DNA of 17,233 bases from CAZYWA01 sp964650975 [NCBI: uncultured bacterium] (GCA_964650975.1 CAZYWA010000119.1:1-17233), one strand, 5' to 3'. Positions 7,382 to 15,816 are shown, counted from the first letter of the stretch. The notes: generated by a model from the letters alone, not told the origin. Program-made: numbers and translations.

Positions 7382-8323
7382 GCGCCAGCGCGGCAGGAAG
7401 CTCCACAAGAGATCGGGAGTGAAGATGTCCTGGCTGGGGTGGCAACCGGGGATCAGCTCGGGGCTCACGTCTCCCCACCAGCAGTGTCCTTGGTTTTCCA
7501 CGATGCAGTCGACGACCTCGACGCCGCCGTCGCAGCCGTCGTAGGTCGTGCAGGTCGCGGCGCCCTTCTGGTAGGTCACGCGACCCGAGCCGCTGCAGTG
7601 GTCCATGGTTCGCCAGCGCTGGATGGTGGCCTCGCGCGATTCGAGCTCGTCGAGACTGCCGCTGACCTGCAGCACCGGGATCGGCCGCGCGAGGTTGCAC
7701 TCGAGCTCCGGCGACAGGTTTCCGACCACCGGCCCGATCGCGGCCACGAAATCCGACGCCTGACAGCCCAGGCGGTGCGACAGGTACCCGCCGTTCGACA
7801 TGCCCACGGAGTACGTGCGCTTGCGATCGACGCACACCTTCTCGGAGACCACGTCGGCGAGCTCGCGGATGAAGCCCACGTCGTCGAGGTCGTTGGCGGC
7901 GGGTTGACCGCAACACTCCTTGCCGCCGTTCCAGGCCGCCGGGAAGCCGGTGCCGTCCGGCTGCACCACCACGAAACCCTGGCGATCGGCCTCGGGATCC
8001 ATCTGCGATTCGTAGGTCCAGATGTCGGTGAAGATGCCGCCGCCCAGCACGAACGGATGGAGGTTGAAGACCAGTGGCACGGCCTGAGTGCCGTCGTAGC
8101 CGCTGGGCACGTGGATGAAGTAGTGCCGTGTCAGACCATCGCGATCGAGCGTGAACGCGTGATCGCCCGGCGGAAGGCTCGTCGCCGGACAGGCGGGCGC
8201 CTGCGGGTCGCCACGATCGGAGCTGCCGCCGCAGCCGGCGCTCGCGAGCGCGACGCTCGCGGCGACCAGCAGCGCCACCCAGCTTGCCCGGGGGCTTTCC
8301 GGAGCAGCTCCGATCGCTCGCAT
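7373..8323 (-). CDS. CE1-type esterase / PHB depolymerase-like lipoprotein
   Basis: Alpha/beta-hydrolase of the LpqC/feruloyl esterase/polyhydroxybutyrate depolymerase group, predicted as a lipoprotein. The 316-residue protein has a signal sequence with lipobox ASAGC (C31) and Gly at +2, favouring the outer membrane. RHYFIHVPSGYDG (66-78) and NLHPF open the hydrolase fold. The nucleophile is S176 in GMSNGGY, with D225 (SGSLDE) and H280 (ENQGHCWW) as likely triad partners. GGKECCGQ-x5-DDVGFIRELAD is the typical block of this family. Many cysteines suggest disulfides outside the cytoplasm. ATG 8323 is preferred over TTG 8332. The natural substrate (feruloyl ester, polyester or another) cannot be read from sequence. 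The gene is divergent from the porin-like gene with 93 bp between. Confidence 0.87.
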   Translation of the reverse strand: MRAIGAAPESPRASWVALLVAASVALASAGCGGSSDRGDPQAPACPATSLPPGDHAFTLDRDGLTRHYFIHVPSGYDGTQAVPLVFNLHPFVLGGGIFTDIWTYESQMDPEADRQGFVVVQPDGTGFPAAWNGGKECCGQPAANDLDDVGFIRELADVVSEKVCVDRKRTYSVGMSNGGYLSHRLGCQASDFVAAIGPVVGNLSPELECNLARPIPVLQVSGSLDELESREATIQRWRTMDHCSGSGRVTYQKGAATCTTYDGCDGGVEVVDCIVENQGHCWWGDVSPELIPGCHPSQDIFTPDLLWSFLPRWRLP

Positions 8324-8381
8324 GAGCCGCAACGCTACGGGCGTTCGTCGAGCCGGTCAACGGGTCTGGGGGATCCTCCGA

Positions 8382-8410
8382 TTGCGCGCGGCGTCGAAGC
8401 GCGATATTCC
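8382..8410 (+). promoter_or_regulatory. possible promoter for the porin-like gene
   Basis: TTGCGC and TATTCC are spaced by 17 bp in the 93-bp gap between the divergent esterase and porin genes. The predicted transcription start falls at or near the ATG at 8417. If this promoter is real, either the mRNA is nearly leaderless or translation starts at GTG 8465. The 9-mer GATTGCGCG (8380-8388) also precedes bcp. Confidence 0.33.
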
Positions 8411-8416
8411 CAGTCC

Positions 8417-9853
8417 ATGCCGCCCCGCTCCCGCCCTTCGACGGGCGCCGGCCGGTGCCCCCGAGTGAGCGCGTCGGTGCGTGGCTCGGTTCTCGCGCCG
8501 GCCGTCGTGGCGGCCGTGGTGCTCGTCTGGACCGTTCCGGCCGCTGCCCAGGACGGCGCTTCCGGGGCGGATCGGGTGGACACGCTCGAGCGGCGGGTGG
8601 ACGAGCTCGAGCACGAGCTCGCGAACCAAAAGGCGAGCCCGGCCGCTCCCGCCGCCGGCGAGCCTTCGGCGCTCTGGGAGCAGCTCAATCAGCGAGTCCA
8701 TGTGTCCGGAAACGCGGACCTCGCTTTTCTCTATGGCGAGGACTACTCGCGCGCCCCCAACGGGCGGTTCGTGATCGACAACGCACGTCTCTTCGTGGAC
8801 GTCGATTTGCTGGGGCGCGACGAGACTCCCATGCCGGGCTGGCTCGACGACGCCAGTCTCTACGTGGAGTGGGACGCGTACCGCCACACCTCGTTCCTGA
8901 ACCAGGTGGGCTCGCTCTACGTGCGCCTCGATCACCTGGGCGGCGTCGATGCGCTCAACGCGAAGCTCGGGCGCATGTCCATCCCCTTCGGCTACGAGTA
9001 CACGCGCTGGAGCGAGGACCGGCCCAAGAACCCGCTGATCGGTTTCTCGGCGGCGGCCCCCTACGGGTGGGACGAGGGCTTCGAGCTCTTCGGTTCTCTG
9101 TCGAGCGGTCTGGTGAGCTACCAGGCGGCGGTCCTCGACGGCGATCAGGCGGTCGGTGTCAACACCAGCTCGGCGCCGTCGCTGGCCGGCAAGCTCACGC
9201 TGTCGCCGCTCTCGTGGGTGCACGTGAGCGGCAGCGGCTACACGTCCGGGCGGCTCGGCGGACCCAACCATGCGGTGTGGTCGGCGCTGATCGCGGCCTC
9301 GACGCCGCTGCCGGTCTTGAGCCCCAATCCCTACGACCCAGGCTCGGTCGATTCCTCCGGCTACGGCGGCGCGGAAACCGGCGTGGGCGGCGTTCAGTCC
9401 GTGAGCGCCTGGGAGGTGGATGTGGTGCTCGACAACGCTCGCGCGGGTGTCGAGTGGCTCGGCTACGGCGAGATCCAGATCGACGGCCACGGAGAGCCGG
9501 TCGAGCGCCGGCGTCTCCACTACGGTGTCGCCGAGGGCACGCTCGAGCTCGGCACCCTGACTCCCGCGCTCGAGCGGCTCTACTGCGCCGCGCGCGTGAG
9601 CTTCATCGGAACCTTCGACGATCGGCTCGGCTATCTGCTCAACGTCGACGACGACGGCTTCAACCTGGGCTTCGTGACCAAGCTGGTGGAGATCACCGAG
9701 CTCGGAATCGGTGCGCACCTCACCAAGCAGCTCACGCTCAAGGCCGAGTACGCGCTCTACGACTTCACGCTGGTCAAGGGCGCGACCGAGGACGAGCGCG
9801 ACGACGCCAAGGGCCGCAGCTACGGCGGCGTGGCGCTCTCCGCGGGCTTTTGA
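8417..9853 (+). CDS. outer-membrane porin-like beta-barrel with N-terminal coiled coil
   Basis: Predicted outer-membrane barrel, probably of the phosphate-selective porin O/P-like superfamily; the solute is unknown. From ATG 8417 the protein has 478 residues. A hydrophobic signal (about 24-44) ends in PAAAQ, a plausible signal peptidase site. RVDTLERRVDELEHELANQK (53-72) is a short coiled coil of the kind that anchors or trimerises such porins. RVHVSGNADLAFLYGED starts an alternating beta-strand region rich in Tyr, Gly and Asp, and the protein ends in ALSAGF with the terminal Phe recognised by the BAM machinery. GTG 8465 (462 residues) gives a tighter signal peptide and is a fair alternative start. 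Neither start has a clear ribosome site. The next gene follows after 193 bp on the same strand. Confidence 0.8.
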   Translation: MPPRSRPSTGAGRCPRVSASVRGSVLAPAVVAAVVLVWTVPAAAQDGASGADRVDTLERRVDELEHELANQKASPAAPAAGEPSALWEQLNQRVHVSGNADLAFLYGEDYSRAPNGRFVIDNARLFVDVDLLGRDETPMPGWLDDASLYVEWDAYRHTSFLNQVGSLYVRLDHLGGVDALNAKLGRMSIPFGYEYTRWSEDRPKNPLIGFSAAAPYGWDEGFELFGSLSSGLVSYQAAVLDGDQAVGVNTSSAPSLAGKLTLSPLSWVHVSGSGYTSGRLGGPNHAVWSALIAASTPLPVLSPNPYDPGSVDSSGYGGAETGVGGVQSVSAWEVDVVLDNARAGVEWLGYGEIQIDGHGEPVERRRLHYGVAEGTLELGTLTPALERLYCAARVSFIGTFDDRLGYLLNVDDDGFNLGFVTKLVEITELGIGAHLTKQLTLKAEYALYDFTLVKGATEDERDDAKGRSYGGVALSAGF

Positions 9854-10046
9854 GCTTCCCGGGCTGTATCCGCTGACCGAGTTGCGCGGCCCCGAGTCGA
9901 AGAGTCCCAGGTCCGGGCGATTCGGGAACAGATTCCACATCGGCTGCGCCACCTCGTCGTCGTTGGTGAGCGCCCGCGCGGCCGCTCAGCCGGTCGATGG
10001 CGCGCGCGAGCTTGGATCGATCCTGCCCATGGGCGAAGGTCGCCGC

Positions 10047-10817
10047 ATGCCGGGGTTGCCGAGGGCCTTCGCCGTGTGGCGCGCGGTGGTGGTGTTCTGC
10101 GCCAACGTTCCCAATCTGGTTCTCGTCGCGTGGCTCTTCTTCTGGGTGACGCGAACCGGTGTGGGGCCGGTGCCCGGTGCCTTGCCGTGGAACGTGTCGC
10201 TCTTCGCGGCCTTCGCGGCGGTGCACAGCCTCACGGCCACGACGAGCTGGAAGCGCGCGTTCGCCGCGCTCTTCCCGCCGGCATTCGAGCGCGCGGCGTA
10301 CGTGATCCTGGCCGGTGTTTCGCTCAGTGCGCTGCTCTTCCTCTGGAAGCCCATGCCGGCGCTGATCTGGCGTGTCGAGGGGATCGCGGGGCGGCTTCTC
10401 GACGTGGCTTTCTGGTCCGCGCTGGTGCTCGCGTGGTGGACCGGGCGCCATTTCGACCAGGCCGCGTTCGTCGGCACGCGGCAGCTCTCGGCTCACTGGC
10501 GCGGCACCGCGATGCCGGCTCCCGAGTTCGTGGTGACGGGACCCTTCCGTCACGCCCGGAACCCGATGTACGCCGCGATGCTGGTGCTCCTGTGGAGCGC
10601 ATCGACGCTCACCGCCGGACGGCTGCTCTTCAACCTGCTCGCGACGGCATACTTCGTTCTGGGCGCGCGGCTCGAGGAGCGTCGCCTGGCGGCCGCGATC
10701 GGCGAGCCGTACCGGCTTTACCTTCGAAGCGTCCCCATGTTTCTACCTCGCTTGACCCCGTGGCTCGCGCCCGCGAGTGGCGCCGCCGCGAGCCCGGCCG
10801 GGCTCCAGGATCGTTAA
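10047..10817 (+). CDS. NnrU/isoprenylcysteine-methyltransferase-type membrane methyltransferase, MddA-like
   Basis: Integral-membrane protein of 256 residues. The first half has several hydrophobic spans and AAVHSLTATTSWKRAFA (57-73), then PPAFERAAYVILAG and LFLWKPMP. This order resembles NnrU-domain proteins and the methanethiol S-methyltransferase MddA. The second half has the SAM-binding core of the ICMT/PEMT family: VTGPFRHARNPMYAAML (163-179), then an LEERRLAAAIGEPYRLYLRSVP block (209-230). The acceptor (methanethiol, a lipid or a prenyl thiol) is not determined. ATG 10047 has GAAGG at 10035-10039 with 7-nt spacing; ATG 10029 is less well placed. It lies 52 bp before the cupredoxin-like lipoprotein gene and may share its transcript. 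Confidence 0.8.
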   Translation: MPGLPRAFAVWRAVVVFCANVPNLVLVAWLFFWVTRTGVGPVPGALPWNVSLFAAFAAVHSLTATTSWKRAFAALFPPAFERAAYVILAGVSLSALLFLWKPMPALIWRVEGIAGRLLDVAFWSALVLAWWTGRHFDQAAFVGTRQLSAHWRGTAMPAPEFVVTGPFRHARNPMYAAMLVLLWSASTLTAGRLLFNLLATAYFVLGARLEERRLAAAIGEPYRLYLRSVPMFLPRLTPWLAPASGAAASPAGLQDR

Positions 10818-10869
10818 GATGCCCTTCGGTCGGCGCCTCGATGGTGGTACCGACTCGGGACCAGGTGCG

Positions 10870-11610
10870 ATGAAACCCAAGCTCGGCGCGCGTCTTCTCT
10901 TGGTATCGCTCGGGTTCCTCGCCGGCTGCGGCGGGCTTGCGGCCACCGCTCCGCCGGCACCGCGGGCCGGAACGGCCACGCTCTGGGGCACGGTTCGGCT
11001 GGTCCCGCACCAGGGCGTGACGTTGCCGGCCAGCGCCGGTGCCTACGCCGATCGGGCCCTGCGCGATGCCGAACTGGTCGACTACTCGAAGCCCGAGTTC
11101 GCGGTGGTGTCGGTGGAAGGGTTGCCGTCTCCCGGTGGCACGGCGACGCTCGTGCTGCGGGCCTCGCGTTTCGCGACCCGCTTCGAGCCGCGCTATGCCG
11201 CGGTCGGCGTGGGCGGCACGGTGACGGTGCGGAACGAGGACGCGATCCCCCACCTGGTCTCGAGCCCTCGCGCGGGCGCACTGGTTTCGGTGCTGCCCGG
11301 TGGCAGTGCCGAGATCCCGGCGCGCGAGCCAGGGGAGCAGAGGGTCTTCGAGGTGAGTGCCCCGGCTGGCGGAGGCGCCAGCGGAGCCGAAGCCTCGGTT
11401 TACGTGGCGAGCGGGCCGTTCGCCGTCGCGAGCAGCGATGGGCGCTGGGTGCTGGCGGAGCTGCCGGTACCCGTGAAATCGGAGCCGGGCGGCGCGGCCG
11501 CACCGCTCGTGCTGCACGCGTGGCACCCGCGCTTTCCACCGATCGACCAGCCCCTGAGCTTGGCGGCGAACGACTCGCGCCGGCTCGACCTGGAGTTTCA
11601 AGTCCGATGA
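10870..11610 (+). CDS. lipoprotein with degenerate cupredoxin-like domain
   Basis: Predicted 246-residue lipoprotein with lipobox LAGC (C20) and Gly at +2. The region FEPRYAAVGVGGTVTVRNEDAIPHLV (about 105-130) aligns with FEPSFLLVTNGQTVRIPNDDSIVHNA in the next gene, sharing the FEP, G-x-TV and N-x-D-x-I-x-H pattern. The two are therefore likely paralogues. It keeps the first copper-type His (H128) but has no C-x2-H-x2-M, so a type-1 copper site looks lost. The C-terminal half (GRWVLAELP, LVLHAWHPRF, LDLEFQV) reads as a beta-sandwich, also like the neighbour. ATG 10870 starts at the signal peptide. The stop overlaps the next ATG as ATGA, which suggests translational coupling. Possible roles are partner, scaffold or sensor accessory; none is proven. 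Confidence 0.78.
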   Translation: MKPKLGARLLLVSLGFLAGCGGLAATAPPAPRAGTATLWGTVRLVPHQGVTLPASAGAYADRALRDAELVDYSKPEFAVVSVEGLPSPGGTATLVLRASRFATRFEPRYAAVGVGGTVTVRNEDAIPHLVSSPRAGALVSVLPGGSAEIPAREPGEQRVFEVSAPAGGGASGAEASVYVASGPFAVASSDGRWVLAELPVPVKSEPGGAAAPLVLHAWHPRFPPIDQPLSLAANDSRRLDLEFQVR

Positions 11611-12242
11611 ATCGGGCGTGCCGGCTCCTCGCCTCCGCGGCTGGCGTGCTGTTCGCGCTGGCCGCGGTCTCGTCGTCCGCAGCCGAGTCGACCGGCACCG
11701 TGACCGGAAAGATCCGGGTGGACCTGCCGGGCATCGATCTCTCGACCCTGGGACCGGTGGTCGTCTATCTCGACTCGGTGGGCACGCCCGTGTCGTTCAC
11801 ACCTCCCACCGACGAGCCGGAGATCAGCCAGAAAGGCGCCAAGTTCGAGCCATCGTTCCTGCTCGTGACCAACGGCCAGACGGTGCGCATTCCCAACGAC
11901 GATTCGATCGTCCACAACGCGTTCTCGTATTCCCGGCCCAACGCGTTCGATCTGGGTCTCTACCCGAAAGGGGACGCGCGCACCATCACGGTGCGCGAGC
12001 CGGGGCCGATCCGGATCTACTGCTCGATCCACAAGTCCATGAACGCGATGGTGTTCGCCACTCCGCTGCCCTGGCGGGCGATCGCCGATCGCGCCGGTGC
12101 CTTCCGCATCGACGGCGCGCCGCCCGGCCACTACCGCGCGGTGATGTGGAACGAACGCCTGCCGGAGAGCGCGCAGCCGGTCGACGTGGCGGCGGGGCAG
12201 ACCTCGAACGTCGAGATCTCGGTCGGCGGCTCGACGAGGTGA
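11607..12242 (+). CDS. secreted cupredoxin (methylamine-utilization/plastocyanin-like)
   Basis: Periplasmic blue-copper-type protein of 211 residues with a Sec signal ending near SSSAAES. After a short beta region, EISQKGAKFEPSFLLVTNGQ leads to IPNDDSIVHNAFSYS with H103, then FDLGLYPKG and IRIYCSIHKSM with C139, H142 and M145. These give a complete His-Cys-His-Met ligand set for a type-1 copper centre. A C-terminal sandwich (GAFRIDGAPPGHYRAVMWNE) resembles carboxypeptidase regulatory domains. Such proteins are often annotated as methylamine utilization protein, but no mau genes are present. The gene overlaps the preceding lipoprotein gene by ATGA, and the histidine kinase GTG is 7 bp downstream. 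This suggests it supplies a copper or redox signal to the kinase, or that it is an electron carrier controlled by it; both are inferences. Confidence 0.88.
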   Translation: MNRACRLLASAAGVLFALAAVSSSAAESTGTVTGKIRVDLPGIDLSTLGPVVVYLDSVGTPVSFTPPTDEPEISQKGAKFEPSFLLVTNGQTVRIPNDDSIVHNAFSYSRPNAFDLGLYPKGDARTITVREPGPIRIYCSIHKSMNAMVFATPLPWRAIADRAGAFRIDGAPPGHYRAVMWNERLPESAQPVDVAAGQTSNVEISVGGSTR

Positions 12243-12249
12243 CGGCGCG

Positions 12250-14883
12250 GTGCGGCTCTCGTTCCAGCAACGAATGCTGCTCGGCTTCGGCGGCATCAGC
12301 GCGCTGGTGCTGTTGGTCCTGCTCGGGCTCACCGATCGCTGGATCGCCAATCGCGCCGACGCCGAGGTGAGCTCGCGGCTCGCGCAGGACGCGCGGGTCT
12401 TGAACCGCGTGCACCGCACCTCGGCGAGCCTGCGTTCGCAGCAGCTCAAGAGCCTCGCTGAGGAGCCTCGGATGCACGTCCTCGCGGACGTGACCGACGC
12501 CGACACGCTGGGCTTCGCCGCCGAGGAGGCGATGCACGATCTCGGACTGGTGACCTTCGCGTTTCTCGGACCTTCCGGTGAGGTGCTGGTGTGGCGGGGC
12601 GCCGGGCGGGCCGAGATCGAGCCGCGCCTCAAGCGTCTGGTCGAGCGCTCGCGGCTACCCAACGTGCTCCCCGACACGGTGCACGTGGGGCAAATCGGGG
12701 TCGAGGTGCAGACCGTGCCGGTGGTGGCCGGCGACGTCGTGCAGGGCTACCTGACCGGGGCCCGTGAGCTCGACGCCTCGATTCTCCAGGAATACGCCAT
12801 CGCCGTGGGCGATCGCGTCGAGCTGCGCTCGGGCGCCCAGGTGCTCTCCGCGTCGCCCGTCGAGCTGGAGCCCGGCCGGCGCTTGCGCACGCTCGACGTG
12901 GAGCTGGGAGGCGCCCTCAAGCTGGTGGTGGGCGTCGACGAAGCCGAGTTCACCGAGCCGCTGCGCGCCGCGTTCCGGGCCATCTCGGTGCTGAGCCTCT
13001 CGGGCGGCGTGCTGGGTGCGCTGGCCGCGTTCTTCGCGGCGCGGCGATTCTCGGCACCGCTCGCGGCGCTGGCGTCGACGGCGCGCGCGGTGGGCGCCGG
13101 GAACTACGCGGTGCGCGCCGCGGAGACCGGCTCGCCGGAGCTGGTCGATCTGGCGCACGCGTTCAATCAAACCATCGGCTCCTTGCTCCGCACGCAGCGT
13201 GACCTGCAGGCCTCCGCCGCGGGGCTCGAGGAAAAGACCCGCCAGCTCGAGACCATCGGTGCCGCGCTCACCGAGTTCCTGGAGAGCGGCGACTGGCACC
13301 GCGCGAGCGCGCGGCTGCTCGCCGGTGCGCTGAGTCAGACCCAGAGCCGCGGCGGTCTGGTGGCGGTGGTGCTCGCCGGACAGCGACTCAAGATTCTCGC
13401 GGCCGAGGGCCCGGACGGCCCGCTGCCCGGAAGCACCGACCCCGCCGAGCTCGATCAAGCCGAAGGCCCGGTGGCCGAGGTGATCCGCACCGGTCGCGCG
13501 GTGGCGTCTCCGGATCTCTCGCGCGAGCCCGCATCCGACGAGCTCGGATCGCTCGCGCGCCGGTTGCGCCAGTTCCTCGGCGTCCCGATCCGGCGCGGCA
13601 CCGAGGTGGTGGGGGTCATCGGCGTCGCCAACGATTCGGGCTTCACTGCCGCCGAGCAGCAGAAGCTCGAGCTCTTGGCGAACGCCGCCGGTGTCCTCAT
13701 CGACGGCTATCGCCGGCAGCAAGCCGAGGAGGCGCTGCAGGCGCAGTTCCGCCAGTCCCAGAAGATGGAGGCCGTGGGCAGGCTCGCGGGCGGTGTCGCC
13801 CACGACTTCAACAACCTGCTCACGGTGATTCGCGGCCAGTGCGAGCTGATGTTGCGCCGGGTGCGCGAGGGCGAGCCCATCCACCGCTACGGCATCCAGA
13901 TCCTGAAATCCGCCGATCGCGCCGCGGCGCTGACCCGCCAGCTCCTGGCGTTCGGCCGCGCAGGGGTGCGCGAGGTCCGGTTGGTCGACGTGAACCTGCT
14001 GATCTCGGACATGGAGGATCTGCTGCGCCGGCTGGTGCGGGCGGACGTGGGGCTGGTGACGAGCCTGACGCAGTCGCCAGGCCTCATCGAGGCCGATCCC
14101 AACCACCTCGAGCAAGTGCTCATGAACCTGGTGGTGAACGCGCGCGACGCGATGCCGCAAGGCGGGAAGATCGAGATCGAGACGTGCCGCGTGAGCTACG
14201 GCGCCGCCGATCCGGCTCGACCGGTCGAGTGCGAGCCGGGCGACTACGTGACCATCGCGGTCAAGGACTCGGGAATAGGCATGGACGAGGCGACCCTGGC
14301 GCGCGCCTTCGAGCCGTTCTTCACCACCAAGGAGGAGGGCCGCGGCACCGGCCTCGGCCTCGCGACCGTGTACGGAATCGTGCGCCAGAGCTCAGGCTAC
14401 GTCACCGTCACGTCCGCACCCGGAAAGGGCTCGACGTTCGTGGTCCACCTGCCGATCTCGGCGCGCGCCCGCGAGGCGGCCGCCCCGCCGCCCGACGCAC
14501 GCGTGGCGGTGGGCGGGACCGAGATGGTGCTGGTGGTCGAGGACGAGGCGATGGTCCGATCCTTCGTCCGCGAGGTGCTCGTCGAGGCTGGCTACCAGGT
14601 GCTCGAGGCCTCCGGCCCGGAGCAGGCCCTGGAGCTCTGCGGCCGCGAGAACGGCTCGCTGCAGTTGCTGCTGACCGACGTGGTCATGCCCATGATGAGC
14701 GGCACCGAGCTCGCAACCCGCGCGGTCGCGATGTGCCCGTCGGTGAAAGTCGTGTTCATGTCGGGCTACACGGACGACGCCTTCGGCAAGGCTCCCGAGC
14801 CGACGCGCATCTTGTTGCGCAAGCCCTTCAGCAGCCAGGCTTTGCTGCAAACGGTGCGGCTGGCGCTCGACGCAGGCGCTTGA
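12250..14883 (+). CDS. hybrid sensor histidine kinase (sensor-HAMP-GAF-HisKA-HATPase-REC)
   Basis: The 877-residue membrane kinase has TM1 at about 9-28, an extracytoplasmic sensor of about 210 residues with no family I recognise, and TM2 at about 245-264. Then come HAMP (265-318), a short coiled coil, and a GAF-like domain (about 340-487). HisKA has H518 in [12 protein letters not shown]. The HATPase has N626/N630 in the N box, DSGIGM (673-678), [18 protein letters not shown] and GKGSTF. A C-terminal receiver has acidic D765/E766, phosphoacceptor D810 in LTDVVMP, S838 and K858. The catalytic parts look intact. The receiver is terminal, so output must pass to a separate phosphotransfer or response protein, and none is in the window. 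GTG 12250 lies 7 bp after the cupredoxin stop. Close linkage to two cupredoxin-like genes suggests copper or redox sensing. Confidence 0.95.
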   Translation: MRLSFQQRMLLGFGGISALVLLVLLGLTDRWIANRADAEVSSRLAQDARVLNRVHRTSASLRSQQLKSLAEEPRMHVLADVTDADTLGFAAEEAMHDLGLVTFAFLGPSGEVLVWRGAGRAEIEPRLKRLVERSRLPNVLPDTVHVGQIGVEVQTVPVVAGDVVQGYLTGARELDASILQEYAIAVGDRVELRSGAQVLSASPVELEPGRRLRTLDVELGGALKLVVGVDEAEFTEPLRAAFRAISVLSLSGGVLGALAAFFAARRFSAPLAALASTARAVGAGNYAVRAAETGSPELVDLAHAFNQTIGSLLRTQRDLQASAAGLEEKTRQLETIGAALTEFLESGDWHRASARLLAGALSQTQSRGGLVAVVLAGQRLKILAAEGPDGPLPGSTDPAELDQAEGPVAEVIRTGRAVASPDLSREPASDELGSLARRLRQFLGVPIRRGTEVVGVIGVANDSGFTAAEQQKLELLANAAGVLIDGYRRQQAEEALQAQFRQSQKMEAVGRLAGGVAHDFNNLLTVIRGQCELMLRRVREGEPIHRYGIQILKSADRAAALTRQLLAFGRAGVREVRLVDVNLLISDMEDLLRRLVRADVGLVTSLTQSPGLIEADPNHLEQVLMNLVVNARDAMPQGGKIEIETCRVSYGAADPARPVECEPGDYVTIAVKDSGIGMDEATLARAFEPFFTTKEEGRGTGLGLATVYGIVRQSSGYVTVTSAPGKGSTFVVHLPISARAREAAAPPPDARVAVGGTEMVLVVEDEAMVRSFVREVLVEAGYQVLEASGPEQALELCGRENGSLQLLLTDVVMPMMSGTELATRAVAMCPSVKVVFMSGYTDDAFGKAPEPTRILLRKPFSSQALLQTVRLALDAGA

Positions 14884-14917
14884 GCGCAAACCCCGTTGTC
14901 TGCTTGATTCCTCGTCG

Positions 14918-15331
14918 ATGACCGCGGTGACGGCGTTCTGGATGGTGTTCGGGAGCACGGTGGTGCTCTTGGGCGTCGATCTCTACACGGGGCTCACCGG
15001 GCGCCGTGCGGTGCACCTGACGACGGTGGTGCTCACCGTCGCCGGGCTGGTGGGATCGATCGTGCTGGCGCTGCGCATGGGCAGCGGATCGGCCTTCGCG
15101 CCGGGCATCCAGCTGGTGCACCGGGCGCTCGCCCGCACCGTCGTGGTGCTGGTGCTGCCGATGGCGGTCACCGGCATCATGATCTTGTCGTCGAACAAGG
15201 CCAGCGCGCGCCGTGTCCACCGGCGCGTGGCGTTCGTGCTGGTTGCCCTGGCCGTCGCCGCCGCGGGGACCGGAATCGCCATGAAGAGCACCGCTTATCC
15301 CGCCACGGCGCGCGCGGAGAGGATTCCTTGA
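14918..15331 (+). CDS. small four-helix membrane protein of unknown function
   Basis: Unrecognised 137-residue protein with four probable membrane helices (about 6-23, 33-52, 74-91 and 101-121). Histidines H33, H68 and H101 lie at or near helix ends; H68 and H101 flank the third helix and could be ligands, but no family motif for heme is seen. ATG 14918 lies 34 bp after the kinase stop without a strong ribosome site. Its TGA overlaps the TTG start of the SlyD-type gene, so the two are probably translated together. Confidence 0.75.
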   Translation: MTAVTAFWMVFGSTVVLLGVDLYTGLTGRRAVHLTTVVLTVAGLVGSIVLALRMGSGSAFAPGIQLVHRALARTVVVLVLPMAVTGIMILSSNKASARRVHRRVAFVLVALAVAAAGTGIAMKSTAYPATARAERIP

Positions 15332-15816
15332 AGATCGCCATCGGCCGCATCGTCTCGCTCGATTACCGGCTGCATCTCGGCGACGGCGACATCATCGACG
15401 AGAGCCTCCCGGGAGATCCGTTCGTCTACCTGCACGGATCCGGTCAGATCGTGCCCGGTCTCGAGCGCGGTCTCGAGGGGCTTTCGATGGGCGACGCGCG
15501 GAACCTGGTGGTGCCTCCCGCGGACGGCTACGGCGAGTACCAGGCCGACGGGCTCCAGGAAGTGCCGCGCACCGCGTTCCCGCGCGACGTCGATCCGCGC
15601 GAGGGCATGCAGTTCGAGGCGCGTTCGCCGAAGGGCGAGACCTTCCCCATGACGGTGAAGGAAGTGAAGCGCGAGTCGATCGTGGTCGACTTGAACCACC
15701 CGCTTGCGGGCAAGACCCTCCACTTCGACGTGAAGGTGCTCGGCGTCCGCGAAGCCACTCCCGCCGAGCTCTCCCACGGCCATGCTCATGGCCCCAAGGG
15801 CGGCCACGAGCATTAG
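15328..15816 (+). CDS. slyD: FKBP-type peptidyl-prolyl isomerase / metallochaperone SlyD
   Basis: Cytoplasmic proline isomerase and chaperone; in E. coli SlyD also binds nickel and aids hydrogenase maturation. The 162-residue protein matches SlyD throughout. There is an FKBP strand start KIAIGRIVSLDYRL, DIIDES, FVYLHGSGQIVPGLERGLEGLSMGD, an insert-in-flap region after GYGEYQ (68-72), and the end VLGVREATPAELSHGHAHG. The tail is His-rich (H150, H152, H154, H160, H162) but shorter than in E. coli and lacks Cys, so metal binding is likely but reduced. The start is TTG at 15328, supported by GGAGAGGA at 15316-15323 and by homology to MKVAKDLVVSL. It overlaps the preceding membrane-protein gene by 4 bp. 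Confidence 0.93.
   Translation: MKIAIGRIVSLDYRLHLGDGDIIDESLPGDPFVYLHGSGQIVPGLERGLEGLSMGDARNLVVPPADGYGEYQADGLQEVPRTAFPRDVDPREGMQFEARSPKGETFPMTVKEVKRESIVVDLNHPLAGKTLHFDVKVLGVREATPAELSHGHAHGPKGGHEH

Noticed and set aside
8357-9952. Minus-strand open frame of 531 codons opposite the porin-like gene
   Set aside because: The plus strand has a signal peptide, coiled coil and barrel ending in Phe; the opposite frame reads as low-complexity charged sequence. Only its first 30 or so codons, in the spacer, look unusual and are reported separately.
11607-12242. Reading the cupredoxin as part of a methylamine-oxidation pathway
   Set aside because: The common database name suggests it, but no methylamine dehydrogenase or maturation genes are nearby, and the kinase linkage points elsewhere.
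12655-14160. Minus-strand open frame of 501 codons opposite the histidine kinase
   Set aside because: Antisense shadow of an intact kinase; no recognisable motif.
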